Numbered from the stretch's first letter, positions 24,618 to 33,926 are shown. The stretch: DNA of 64,000 nt from Parietichytrium sp. I65-24A (GCA_012862575.1 BLSF01000080.1:1-64000), one strand, 5' to 3'. Made by a program: numbers and translations. The notes: generated by a model not told the origin, from the letters alone.

Positions 24618-25247
24618 ATGGCGATGAGGTCGTGGTGGGAGAGACTGCACAGTGCGATAGCTGCATCGCGGGAAGTGTATGGTGGCAACTTTGTGCAGCT
24701 GGCGACGGTGGGGCTTGACGGGTTGCCGAAAGTGAGGACAGTGGTGTTTAGAGGCTTCGAAGAGAATAAGTTTCTCAAGGTGATTACGAATGCCGACTCG
24801 AGCAAAGTTGGGGAAGTTAGGAAAAATCCGTTTGGGGAGGTGGTCTGGTGGTTTGCCGCAACAAAGGAGCAATTCCGGATATCTTGCAGGGTGCTGTTGG
24901 TCGACGGCTCTTGCGAAGACGGGAGCCTTCTGAAACTACGACAAGAGCAATGGGAGAAGCTCTCCGATCCCGCCAGGGAGCAGTTTTATTGGCCCAAGCC
25001 TGGGTCGCTTGTACCTCATGATGTGGACTCTTTCAAAAAGCTCGCCCCGGCAATTCCGCAAGGGGGACGGGCTCCAGCTGCGGGATCTATCTCACAGGGC
25101 GAATTGCTGCCGCCACCGGCGCCCTTTGTTCTTGTTCTTTTGGAGCCGCAATCTGCACATTATCTGCGCCTTGACGATAACTATGCACAGCGAGACATTT
25201 TCAACTCGAGCTCTGGCACTTGGGAGTCGCAGCATGTTGTCCCCTGA
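24618..25247 (+). CDS. Pyridoxamine 5'-phosphate oxidase-like FMN protein (Alr4036 type)
   Basis: The 209-residue protein follows the pattern of the Alr4036/Pyridox_oxase_2 branch of split-barrel flavoproteins. It has WWERL near the start, FVQLATVGLDGLPKVRTVVFRGF (24-47), TNADSSKVGEVRKNPFGEVVWWF (57-79) and the EQFRISCRVLL core strand (84-94). The ending has LSDPAREQFYWPKPG and a C-terminal strand containing HYLRLDD. The family binds FMN; the reaction is unknown in most members. ATGs at 24618 and 24624 both precede the conserved Trp pair; the frame is open further upstream from a GTG at 24504. It is on the plus strand, divergent from the FAD oxidoreductase and in tandem with the SEC14 gene. 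Confidence 0.88.
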   Translation: MAMRSWWERLHSAIAASREVYGGNFVQLATVGLDGLPKVRTVVFRGFEENKFLKVITNADSSKVGEVRKNPFGEVVWWFAATKEQFRISCRVLLVDGSCEDGSLLKLRQEQWEKLSDPAREQFYWPKPGSLVPHDVDSFKKLAPAIPQGGRAPAAGSISQGELLPPPAPFVLVLLEPQSAHYLRLDDNYAQRDIFNSSSGTWESQHVVP

Positions 25248-26159
25248 TGATCCGTAAACCCCGTTTCGCTGTCGCTTCCTGCGGCTTGAGCCAGCTACGG
25301 TACCTACCTTGCGCAAGATCGAGCACAAATGGCCTTCTCGAACCGGGCCCGGTTCTGTCTGAATTCGACGAAGAGCTTCAAGTTCTACATGCTTGTACAC
25401 GATGGCTGCAATCTGCTAATCAACTAATCGAATAGTTGGTGATGATTGCCACGGCAGTAAGGTTCAACTTTAGCTCTCACTAACACACTACTAGCTAGTG
25501 TGTCAACGCATTGATGACACGAAAATTTTTTATTTCACAGCAGTCAGTCATCGTCATCAATCAATCAGTCAATCAACAATCTATGTTCATTGATTGAAAA
25601 CTTCACAAAATTTGAATTTTGATTGTTAATTCTACCAACACCTGCGACTCTTGAATACCAAAAGCTCAAAATGCATCCTGATGATCCTGATGAAAGATAA
25701 GGTAGCCCCAATAAGTACCTTCACTTCCCTCATTAAAGGCATTACGTGTTGCCGCGGCGTTGCCCACTGTTCTCGCTGTTCTCACCCTCAAAGCTACTCT
25801 TACGGTAGCGGGTTTGAGCTGAAACGCAGCTTTTCCAGCAGTACCACGTGCTACTTGCGTGGCTTGGCGGTGGTATGGTGATGTATGGTGATGTATGGTG
25901 TGACCCATGCGCTCTCCGTACACTGTCAAATTATACCTCAGAACAGACATTCCATGATTTCCATGATAGCAAAACACTCACGCCACTGGCAGGAGCGCTC
26001 GGCTTGGCGTTTGTGTGTGTCGGGGAGTCAGCAGCAGCTCAGGACGAAAGGAAACATTGGCGCGTATCGTTGACGGATGCTCGCGACCCTGCCGGCGGGA
26101 GAGCAGTGACTGAAGGTCCAGCTGGCTACCTCCTCGCCTTTGGTGCGGCGCAGGAAAAT
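25248..26159. other. Intergenic region with possible N-terminal extension of SEC14 gene
   Basis: The left part is AT-rich with (TCAA)-type repeats near 25555-25575 and no gene. From 25875 the SEC14 frame is open with in-frame ATGs, inside an ATGGTGATGT repeat. That extension may be 5' UTR or real N-terminus. Confidence 0.45.
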
Positions 26160-27857
26160 ATGGGCCAGCGGCTGACGTGCTCCAAGTCCGTGCGCGCACA
26201 GGTGAAGCGCGAACTGGAGTTTGACGTCGCGAGCAGAAACCCCGTGCTGGCTTACTCGAAGCTGAGGGATGAGCGGAGGAGTTCGGGCGTAAATCAAAGC
26301 CAGGAAAAGGAGGCCGACCCGCCGCCAGCGGTGGAGAAAGAGAAGAGTCAAGTATGCGAATCTGATTCGCGAAAGACTGCTGACAGGCGTCCTTTAAACC
26401 GGTCTGTGGCTGCCGCTGGGTATGTGCGACAGAAAGAGCGGCTCTTTGATGTGGTCTTTGTGCTGGCCATGATCTTGATCTTGGTCTCCGACTACGGGTT
26501 GTCGAACAAATCCTTGAGAAAGATCGTCGTCGTCGCTCTTTTAATCGGAGTTGCCACTCTTTTCCGTGCTCTTCAAGATCGTGGCGTTGAGTTCTTTAGC
26601 GAAGATGTTGCAAAACTAGAGACGGAATATCGAGCGTTGACGGGGTCTCCGAGTTATATTGCTTCCCAGAAGAAGAGGTTAAAGCTTGAGCGAGATGGCG
26701 AGTCCGATCCTCCGGAGACGATGTCGAGGTCATCTAGATCGCGCCAGTCCGTTCCTACTGCGGAGGTGAGCGCGGTATCCAGCAGCTCCAACAATGCTGC
26801 AGAGCAGATGGAAATGTTGCCTCAAGCGGCGATTGCTATACCCAAAACCGAGTTGTCCGAGCACAACAGTTCGCGAAATCTTGGGGAGCTGCCTGGTCTT
26901 GAGAGCCTAGGAATAGCTGCGGAAGGCAACGGGGACGGCGGCCCTATCTCAGCCCAGCAGTTGGATGTTATCAAAAAGCTATTCTCAATGGTGGAAGAAG
27001 ATCGCTTGAACTTGGTGAACGCTTATCCGGCTGAATCAGAGTTTTGTGATTTCGAGACTTGCCGCAGGTACCTGGTTGCTCGACAATGGAGTCTGCCGAA
27101 AGCGGAGGCTCAATTAAAGTCCACATTGCAGTGGAGGTTGAAACACAATCCGCGAGAGCTCGAGTTCTGGCAGAGTCCGAAAGCTTTGGAGAACCCATAC
27201 GCTCTCTCAATGCGCATCGCTGGGCTTGATCAATTCGGAAGGCCAGTGTGCTACACTTGTTTTGCTGAAGCTCACGATCGGTTCGATGTTGATGCAAATA
27301 TTGAGCATCTAAATTTACTGATGGAGGCGTGTTGCGAGCTATTCAGAAAGCGGAGAAGGTTGGGGCTCAACAAACGAGCGTGTGAGCGGCAGTGGGTGTG
27401 GGTCATTGACTTTGACGGCTTTGGACTGCGCGACCAGAACCCCAAAACTGCCGTACTTGCTGCGCGACTAATGCAGCACCAGCCGGAGATGCTGAGTTCC
27501 GTGGTTTTGTTGAACAGTCCATGGTTATTTTCCGCCACCTGGAAGGTGGTCTCCAAGGTTGTTGACGACAGGGTCAGAGAGAAGGTTCATTTTGTGCGTG
27601 GCTCAGAAGCGGTCGTTTCAGACAAGCTAGTTTCAGTTCTCGGAAGCGAAGCTGGGCGGTGGATCCTCGGCGAATTGAAAGACAACAAATACAAAAGAAA
27701 TCTCAGCAAGGGCGGGATGCGTAAAAAGTACTGGCTTGCCCCAAAGTCTGAGGGGGATCACGACCCTCGAGGAATGGCATCTTACGTGGAGAGCGATTTT
27801 TACGTGACAACGCCTGGCGATGCATTCGAACAAAAGCCCACTCCAGCATCAAGCTGA
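26160..27857 (+). CDS. SEC14-like (CRAL-TRIO) lipid-transfer protein with membrane hairpin
   Basis: SEC14 domains bind and exchange phosphoinositides or other lipids. From the ATG at 26160 the protein has 565 residues. The start MGQRLTCSK fits an N-myristoylation site (Gly2, Thr6) with a nearby Cys7. Two hydrophobic segments at 96-110 and 121-136, joined by a short charged loop, suggest a membrane hairpin. A Ser-rich linker follows, then the CRAL-TRIO N-terminal helices (about 292-330, CRRYLVARQWSLPKAEAQL) and the lipid-binding lobe (about 350-505), with VWVIDFDGFGL and the LLNSPWLFSATWKVV gate-helix region. An earlier in-frame ATG at 25875 would add 95 residues. I prefer 26160 for the acylation motif, but the choice is open. 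Intronless. Confidence 0.85.
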   Translation: MGQRLTCSKSVRAQVKRELEFDVASRNPVLAYSKLRDERRSSGVNQSQEKEADPPPAVEKEKSQVCESDSRKTADRRPLNRSVAAAGYVRQKERLFDVVFVLAMILILVSDYGLSNKSLRKIVVVALLIGVATLFRALQDRGVEFFSEDVAKLETEYRALTGSPSYIASQKKRLKLERDGESDPPETMSRSSRSRQSVPTAEVSAVSSSSNNAAEQMEMLPQAAIAIPKTELSEHNSSRNLGELPGLESLGIAAEGNGDGGPISAQQLDVIKKLFSMVEEDRLNLVNAYPAESEFCDFETCRRYLVARQWSLPKAEAQLKSTLQWRLKHNPRELEFWQSPKALENPYALSMRIAGLDQFGRPVCYTCFAEAHDRFDVDANIEHLNLLMEACCELFRKRRRLGLNKRACERQWVWVIDFDGFGLRDQNPKTAVLAARLMQHQPEMLSSVVLLNSPWLFSATWKVVSKVVDDRVREKVHFVRGSEAVVSDKLVSVLGSEAGRWILGELKDNKYKRNLSKGGMRKKYWLAPKSEGDHDPRGMASYVESDFYVTTPGDAFEQKPTPASS

Positions 27858-28294
27858 CCTTTCTGTACTTTTCTTCTTATAAATCTGAAAAAATATTGTG
27901 CATTCTTCCATGGGATCCAAAAACATCCCTCGAATCTCCTTTTCCCCTCTCCCTGCTTCCAAACTCCTGGCATAGCTACAAGCTACTGCCTTGTACTCTT
28001 CTTCCATGTGTGTTACTTCCTAACAATACCACACTACTAAGTAGATGGCTGCTAATGGCACAGCTACTACTCTCACTGCAGTTGTAGGAAATGTAAAACA
28101 ATACAAAATTTATCCGGTGAGATTTGGTAAAGTGCGAGGACCAGAGAGATGTATGCTGTGGTGGAAGGTGGAAGGCGGAAGAGAGAAGGATTAGAGAGTT
28201 AAAGAGCGAGAGTCGACCAGGCGGCTCGTGTTGGTGACTGGGAGAAAGGAAAGAGCGCGGGCTGGGCTCTGCGAAGGCAACGGGAAAAGTCACG
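27858..28294. other. Spacer between SEC14 gene and FAM227-like gene
   Basis: It contains the SEC14 3' UTR and, at about 28176-28216, a GA-rich leader (GAAGAGAGAAGG, AAGAGCGAGAG) about 80 bases before the next ATG. Confidence 0.45.
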
Positions 28295-30328
28295 ATGGTG
28301 CCCGAAATTGACGAGGATGACTTTGAACTGAATGGAGCAGACGAGGAGCAGGACATCGATCAGAAGGAGATCATGTCCAAGCAGATCACGCAGATGCTGC
28401 TGGACCGGGTGAAAGAGCTCGGATGCTCCTTCGAAGAGGCGAAGACGACCCTCGCCGCGGACGTGGATGCAGGCTCAAGCAACTCGACAGCTAATCTGAT
28501 GAAGGAGAGGTCATATAATCGCTCCAGACAATGGTCTGCATCGGAAGGCAAAAGCGAGGGTGCTTCATCCGCCTACACTCGGCAAACCCCGTCCAGACTC
28601 TTCACGGCGAAGCAGCTTTTCAGAGACCGTAGCATGTCAAATGTTAACAGCACTCCAAACCTGCTTGGGGTTAAAAGGGGTTCAGTGATGGATGGAAGAG
28701 ACGAAAGCGTCTTACTCCGAAATTCGTCCATGGTGGACCTTTCCAACCAAGGCAAGGCAGTGAAACGAGACAAGACACATGCTATATTTGCATCGGCCCA
28801 AGACCAGCGAGAGCGAGTCATGCAAGAGCGTGAGCTTCACAGCATAGCGGATCACAATGTTACGAGATCCATCGAGAATATCACATACCGTTACGGTTCG
28901 CAATCGCCCTTTGACACGGAGAGCAAGTTGATCATGGGATACGTCCACACCCATGCCAGCCTGCCCGAGCGTGAAAATTTGTCCAAGACATTTCGGCTGA
29001 TTGTTCGCTCCGAGTTAGTTGGGAAGGTATACGATCGGATGTTTTGGTATTGTCTTTGCATTCACTTTTTGAAAGCGAGAGGACAGACGGCGTTACGACT
29101 CACCAAAACTCAGGCCAAAGCAGAGCTTCTGAAGCAAGAACTCAAGGTCGTCGAAACCGACGCGTCGAGTCTGAGAGACGACCTCTCTGGGCTTTACATT
29201 CAACTGATACGAAAATTTCAAAAAATCTCCGAGTTGAAAAGGGATCTCATTCACAGGTACGTTCCGTTCGCGGTTGCGCATGGCATTTTGATCGCGCTCC
29301 GTTATCTGTGCCCTGGGTCGCGCCATCTCTACACAAAGACTATCCAAAGCCAAGTGTACGAGACATGCTGCGAGCTTCTGCTGGGAACGCAAGTGAGCAA
29401 GGTGTCTATAAACAAGATTCGCGATACCTTGTTTCCCTACGAGTCAAGATCTGCATTTGTGCAAGACGACGCAGTAGCTGGAGGAGTGGATGACGGAAAC
29501 CAGGAACACGGCCAGGACTTTGCTGACCTGGGCGACGGGGCCGAGGGAGTCAAGACAAGGACAGATGATTCCAATGAGCAAGATGACGCAGATGGGTGGG
29601 AAGACGTCTCTCAGAGCTCATTCTTCCAACCCCGCCAAAAGTTTGATTCAATGGGAGTCGGGTGCCTTCTCACGGACATGATTTCAAAGCATGGCCGGCG
29701 GAAGAAGGAGGACGAAGCGTTTCGCCCAGGCACAGCGCCTTCTCACATGCTCTATCGGACTGTTCCATCTTCCACTGCGCGTGTTGGTGGAACCGAAACA
29801 TTTCGCAACACCCCCTCCAGAGGTCATGTACTCGCAGCGATTAGTAAGAACTACGCCACAAAGAGGGAAGAGTACCAGGCATTTGTCCAGAAAAGCAGGG
29901 CTATTAGTCGTGCAAGAACGCAGACAGTAATTGCTCGCAGAGATGAGATTCTACGCTCTGGCGTCGCACAGGTGGAGCGATTCTGCCTGGATCTGGCTCA
30001 ACGAGACCCAAGGGTGAGTAAAGTCTACGAATCTGGGGAGGTCGACCAGGACTCTGCTTCAAAGTCGGAAGACATCAAGTTGCGCATAATGCGCACCAAG
30101 CGCTCGAAGGCTGCTGAGGGCACCATTAGCGGCGAGAGCAAAGGTGTGCGAAACAAACATCTGCAAGGAGAGCAAAAGCTGGATTGGCACGCAAATCTTG
30201 CGGTACATATTAACCTGCCCCCTGCTGATAGAATTATTGCAGCAACAGAGAAGATCGCAGCGTCTAAGCGATCCGACTGCCAAAAGCCCAGAACTAGGGC
30301 AAGGGTGCTCCTCTGCGGGCTGAAATGA
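28295..30328 (+). CDS. FAM227 / FWWh-domain-like protein
   Basis: The 677-residue protein has an acidic N-terminus, a long Ser-rich disordered region to about 200, and one conserved-looking helical domain at about 205-385. That domain contains YDRMFWYCLCIHF, a coiled stretch, RKFQKISELKRDLIHRY, and FAVAHGILIALRYLCPGSRHLY. The order of an aromatic FW motif, a ...ISxxY segment and an A-x-x-I-x-x-A-L...P-x-S segment resembles the FAM227 (FWWh) family of animals and protists, whose function is poorly known. Residues 395-500 are acidic and the C-terminus is basic and disordered. This assignment is by pattern only. Its stop lies 85 bp from the convergent COMMD4 gene. Confidence 0.6.
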   Translation: MVPEIDEDDFELNGADEEQDIDQKEIMSKQITQMLLDRVKELGCSFEEAKTTLAADVDAGSSNSTANLMKERSYNRSRQWSASEGKSEGASSAYTRQTPSRLFTAKQLFRDRSMSNVNSTPNLLGVKRGSVMDGRDESVLLRNSSMVDLSNQGKAVKRDKTHAIFASAQDQRERVMQERELHSIADHNVTRSIENITYRYGSQSPFDTESKLIMGYVHTHASLPERENLSKTFRLIVRSELVGKVYDRMFWYCLCIHFLKARGQTALRLTKTQAKAELLKQELKVVETDASSLRDDLSGLYIQLIRKFQKISELKRDLIHRYVPFAVAHGILIALRYLCPGSRHLYTKTIQSQVYETCCELLLGTQVSKVSINKIRDTLFPYESRSAFVQDDAVAGGVDDGNQEHGQDFADLGDGAEGVKTRTDDSNEQDDADGWEDVSQSSFFQPRQKFDSMGVGCLLTDMISKHGRRKKEDEAFRPGTAPSHMLYRTVPSSTARVGGTETFRNTPSRGHVLAAISKNYATKREEYQAFVQKSRAISRARTQTVIARRDEILRSGVAQVERFCLDLAQRDPRVSKVYESGEVDQDSASKSEDIKLRIMRTKRSKAAEGTISGESKGVRNKHLQGEQKLDWHANLAVHINLPPADRIIAATEKIAASKRSDCQKPRTRARVLLCGLK

Positions 30329-30413
30329 ACACTACTACGTTAACTTTATTGAACACTACATTACAAATTCGTCAAATTCAACAATGCCTGGGAATTATCT
30401 CTACCCTTTTCAT

Positions 30414-31061
30414 TCACAGTGCCAAAGCGCATGATTCATCCAGAACCTCTTTCGCTCGTAACAGCTGAGCGTAAAGCAACCTAAATTTTCGCTCATCAGC
30501 CTCGAAGGTTATAGTTCGTTTGTCAGATGATCCACTTGAAGATTCAAGGCTGTCACGGATACTCAGCGAAACTTGGGCTGAAGCAGTCACCGCTTGAGGA
30601 GCGTGCCGTGAGGCCATCGTGTACTTTACCTTCCACTGAATCGGGGTCTCTTCGTCCATGCGAGTCAACCTGAGAGACTGTCTGCTCAGTAGCGCTCTGA
30701 TCCTCTCAAACTTTTCATGAATGCAGCTGGAAATTAGCTCTGCTGTCCCGTCCGGGACGCCAAGCTGTGCAAGTTCCAGAGCCAGCGTGCCTTGCTTGAC
30801 TTGATACTTGCAGGCCTTCAACACTATAAACCTCATCACACCCAAGCGCCTGTGCAGATCCGTCAAGCTGCTTATCCCCGCGCTTCCGATCAAGTCTCGG
30901 ACTTGCGGGGTCCCTCCAAAAGCAATGGACTCGTTCTCCAAGCAATCAACACAGTGCTGCACCAGCGGCTTGATCTGACTGACATCAAGCGACGCAAAGC
31001 TTGCGATCTCCTCCACAAACCAGTCCGGCACGCTTGCGTTTCCCGTCAGCTCAAACTCCAT
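30414..31061 (-). CDS. COMMD4: COMM domain-containing protein 4
   Basis: COMMD proteins form the ten-member ring of the Commander complex that recycles endosomal cargo and binds CCDC22/CCDC93. The 215-residue product matches COMMD4 along its length. The N-terminus MEFELTGNASVPDWFVEEIASFASL parallels the family's M-x-F-x-F-x(3)-L-x-x-PDW start. The COMM domain (about 135-213) shows LAQLGVPDGTAELISSCIHEK, LSRQSLRLTRMDEETPIQWKVKY, and a final FEADERKFRLLYAQLLRAKEVLDE. The frame is open upstream to 31184 but from a GTG, so the ATG at 31059-31061 is taken. Intronless. Confidence 0.9.
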   Translation of the reverse strand: MEFELTGNASVPDWFVEEIASFASLDVSQIKPLVQHCVDCLENESIAFGGTPQVRDLIGSAGISSLTDLHRRLGVMRFIVLKACKYQVKQGTLALELAQLGVPDGTAELISSCIHEKFERIRALLSRQSLRLTRMDEETPIQWKVKYTMASRHAPQAVTASAQVSLSIRDSLESSSGSSDKRTITFEADERKFRLLYAQLLRAKEVLDESCALAL

Positions 31062-31535
31062 AGCGTCTATGTTGCTATCCCTCAAGCGTCCGTGTCCGCC
31101 CGCAAGCCCGCTCTTACACCTACACCTGCGTCTTGAGAGAGGGGAGTCCCAATCCTCCGGCCCTTCCAGACGCGATATTCTCACTTGAATATATACTTTC
31201 CGTGCTCGGCCAGGTACGTGTACGTATGTACGTACTCGCGTACTGACTGCGAGGACACCACTGCTGTGCCAAGCGATAGAACAGATAGAACGTCAGAAAG
31301 ACAGCTATTGCTTAACGAAGTCGTAAAACAAGTAATTACTTTTCTCAATAGCTCAGGCAGTCTTTGACTTCGTCCACTTACTAAACTTCCTCGCTCTACG
31401 TACAAACTCGCCAGTGACGAGGCCGAGACAGCAATGAGATCAGCAATGTTCTTTAAGAACACTGACCGAACTAATCAAGTATGAACCAAGTCGAAGAGAC
31501 GAAGGAATTCACTTTTGTTGATGTTTCATTTCTTT
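31062..31535. other. Spacer between COMMD4 and EcsC-like gene
   Basis: COMMD4 upstream DNA with an alternating GTACGTGTACGTATGTACGT stretch near 31214-31233. No gene is seen. Confidence 0.45.
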
Positions 31536-32429
31536 TTAATAGATAAAGTCCTCGGCGCAGTCCAAGACGAGTTTTTTGTCTTTACAGACAGCGGTATATA
31601 TAGAGTGCACAATATCGATTTCGTCTTGCGCGAATCCCCGCGTTCGCAGGTAGTGGTAGGAGAAATTGTCCGACGAGCAGAAGGTCTCCGCATCGAGGCC
31701 GAGGTCTGAGATGACCTTGTGTTTTACGCCAAAGGCGAAGCGGTCGTCAAACACGTCGGCCAGGCAGCGCTGCATCTTTGTCGCTCCCCGAAAGGTGGTC
31801 TTCTCCACGAAAGTTGCAGTCCCCAGGCACATACCCCCGTCCACGGCCGCCGCGACACCCATGCCGATCAGAGGGATGCTCTTCGCGAGGTTCAGCCAAC
31901 CCGTCGTGCCATACTTGGTAATGAGGCGGAATCCGACCGCTTTGTTGATAGCCAAGACGGTCGTGCCACTCAAACTCTTGAGACCCACCTGGATGGCCTG
32001 TTTCGCGCCGATCTCTGCAACGTTCTTCAAGATCTCGGCGGTGATGTCGCCCACGAGAAACATGCCGACCAGGGCGCGACTCTTCTCGCAGGATTGCATA
32101 TTATACCCGCGAAGATTGGCGACTCCGGCCGCCAGTGCGATCTCCGCCTGCATGGAGAGGGCTATGCTTACAGGGATACCGGCGAGAGGGACCATGGACG
32201 CCCCGGCCGCTGTCATCGCCTGAGTGGCACAGACCGATCGGATGAAACGCGTGATTCGGTCCTCGACGGGCACCCCCTTGGTCTTGAACTGTTCCGAAAG
32301 CATCACCCCGGTGTTATGACCTGGGCAATAGACCGCGTCCAGGGCATCTTGCATCAGCTCATTTTCTTGCGCGGCACACGGCGCCACTGCCACCACCGCG
32401 GCCATCACGCAAACGTAGGCAAACTTCAT
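31536..32429 (-). CDS. Secreted EcsC-family-like protein
   Basis: The 297-residue protein has a clear signal peptide (MKFAYVCVMAAVVAVAPCAAQ). Its body carries repeated hydrophobic, Gly/Ala-rich segments: ASMVPLAGIPVSIALSMQAEIALAAGVA, and IPLIGMGVAAAVDGGMCLG preceded by a KYGTTGWLNLAKSIP stretch. This arrangement resembles the EcsC family, named after a protein of a bacterial secretion-linked ABC operon and also found in scattered eukaryotes; function is unknown. Six or more cysteines spaced along the chain fit a secreted, disulphide-bonded protein. Upstream in-frame sequence to 32495 has no ATG before 32427-32429. Family assignment is tentative. Confidence 0.62.
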   Translation of the reverse strand: MKFAYVCVMAAVVAVAPCAAQENELMQDALDAVYCPGHNTGVMLSEQFKTKGVPVEDRITRFIRSVCATQAMTAAGASMVPLAGIPVSIALSMQAEIALAAGVANLRGYNMQSCEKSRALVGMFLVGDITAEILKNVAEIGAKQAIQVGLKSLSGTTVLAINKAVGFRLITKYGTTGWLNLAKSIPLIGMGVAAAVDGGMCLGTATFVEKTTFRGATKMQRCLADVFDDRFAFGVKHKVISDLGLDAETFCSSDNFSYHYLRTRGFAQDEIDIVHSIYTAVCKDKKLVLDCAEDFIY

Positions 32430-32485
32430 CTCCTTCTCTTGTCGTTCGTTTTGGGTCTGGGTGCCGTTCGAGTGCCGCAGGAATT

Positions 32486-32534
32486 GAAATGCCACCGGGT
32501 GGCACTTTTCGATTGGTCAAGCGAAATGCCACCG
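32486..32534. promoter_or_regulatory. Palindrome and direct repeat upstream of EcsC-like gene
   Basis: The 15-base perfect palindrome TGCCACCGGGTGGCA lies at 32490-32504. Its left half recurs within the 13-base direct repeat GAAATGCCACCGG at 32486-32498 and 32522-32534. These sites are 57-105 bases upstream of the start codon on the minus strand, a good position for a transcription-factor site. Confidence 0.5.
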
Positions 32535-32617
32535 GTAACACTCTAGGTGAAATGGGAATGCACCTTGGTGGGCTCTAGTTCATCCATGCCGATTTTCTCC
32601 GGAATGCTTTATTGAAG

Positions 32618-32790
32618 TAGAATCCAAGTTCGGTAGTGCTGCCGGGCCCGAGTCCCTGCGCGGTCACAGGCTACGCAGCGGTTTGATGCTCTTTGCAGAC
32701 ACACTTCAACCAAATTCCATCTCACAGGTAGTTCGTCAGTTCCTCAGTGACAGAGGAAGAAGAGGGATGGAGGCGAACACAGACACATGA
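32618..32790. repeat. Tandem 170-bp intergenic repeat, copy 1
   Basis: It aligns with 32792-32957 at an offset of 174 bases. A 58-base core (from GGTCACAGGCTACGCAGCGG through the CATCTCACA end) appears identical and the rest has scattered changes. It lies between the divergent EcsC-like and small mitochondrial-type genes. Confidence 0.88.
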
Positions 32791-32791
32791 G

Positions 32792-32957
32792 TAGGATCCG
32801 AGTTCGGTGGTGCTTCTGAGCCCGAGTCCCTCGCACGGTCACAGGCTACGCAGCGGTTTGATGCTCTTTGCAGACACACTTCAACCAAATTCCATCTCAC
32901 AAGTATTTTGTCAGTGACAGAGGAAGAAGAGGGACGAAGGCGAACACACACACATGA
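32792..32957. repeat. Tandem 170-bp intergenic repeat, copy 2
   Basis: Second copy of the block at 32618-32790, shorter by a small internal deletion after CATCTCACA. The near-identity of the core suggests recent duplication or selection on it. I see no RNA gene or ORF in either copy. Confidence 0.88.
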
Positions 32958-33860
32958 CTGACTCTCTTCGTGACACGAACAAAACTGCACGTACAGACAG
33001 TGAGTGTCGTACTACTTGGATGGATCATCAGTCTACAATTAGACATCGTCCACACGCACGCGCGCACTCTCGCAGGTGCATGCGCAGTTGTCGACAACAC
33101 ACGCAAACGGCGTGTGTCAAGGGTGGGTTTCCTCGTCGACTATGGCGACGAACGTTGGTCTGTAACTCGCCCCACCACGTTCCAGGTAGTCAACTTATGA
33201 GCGCTGCCTGCGCCGATGCTCTAAGCGGTGGGAGACAGTAGGATACCGACTCTCAAGGATTGAACTCGTCCGAGACTTGAGACTCATTGCGCCCACCACT
33301 GCTGCTACTGCTGCTCATGTCATCTGAGTATTGAAAAGAGAAGTCCTGTGTGTCTTCGTGTCTGCGCTGCAGCTTCGGTGTAACCACTCTTCTATTTAGA
33401 AACCTACGACTCTCGGGTCTCTAGGCCCCCCAACCTCCGTCTCAACTATTGTGTTGTAGTCGCAAACTACCAGACTTGCTAGCCCGAAATGGATAAGTTG
33501 TATCAGTTTCTGCGCATGTGTGGGCTGCCCCCACATACGATGCCACTGCATTCTTACCCTATCAGCTACTCGTGGTATAGCAGACTTCCCAGACGCACAG
33601 ACGCACGTGTGGTAAATTACTGCTATTCCAGCAGCTCTGGTCTTACTACCCATGCTACGACTCCCGCTAGTACCACAGTATTCCCAAGTGCACAGCGATA
33701 AGCCGATCGGGTGTTCGTAGCGGCTAGCTAGTTGAATGGGTAGCACTTTTCTCGTTCCGTCTGCGCAGACTTGTTACACACGCGGGACGGAGGCTGCACA
33801 CACACATTCGGACGTACAAACAAACAAACACACGATCGCTTCACCTAGTTCTCGGGCGGT
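32958..33860. other. Intergenic region, no gene recognised
   Basis: Contains GTGTGGGCTGCCCCCACA-type hairpin DNA near 33518-33537 and an imperfect CTCAAG/CTTGAG hairpin near 33253-33285. No protein-like frame is seen. Confidence 0.45.
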
Positions 33861-33912
33861 AAAGAGCGAGAAAGTGCGAGAAAGTGCGAAAAAGAGCGAG
33901 AAAGGGCGAAGG
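33861..33912 (+). repeat. GCGAGAAAG-type purine repeat upstream of small gene
   Basis: About five degenerate copies of an AGTGCGAGAA/AGAGCGAGAA unit lie immediately before the ATG at 33927. They are another case of a GA-rich leader. Confidence 0.6.
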
Positions 33913-33926
33913 AGGTGCGGAGAGAA

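Noticed and set aside
33250-33290. T-loop-like GTTCAATCC on the minus strand
   Set aside because: The T-stem is only partly paired and no matching acceptor stem exists.
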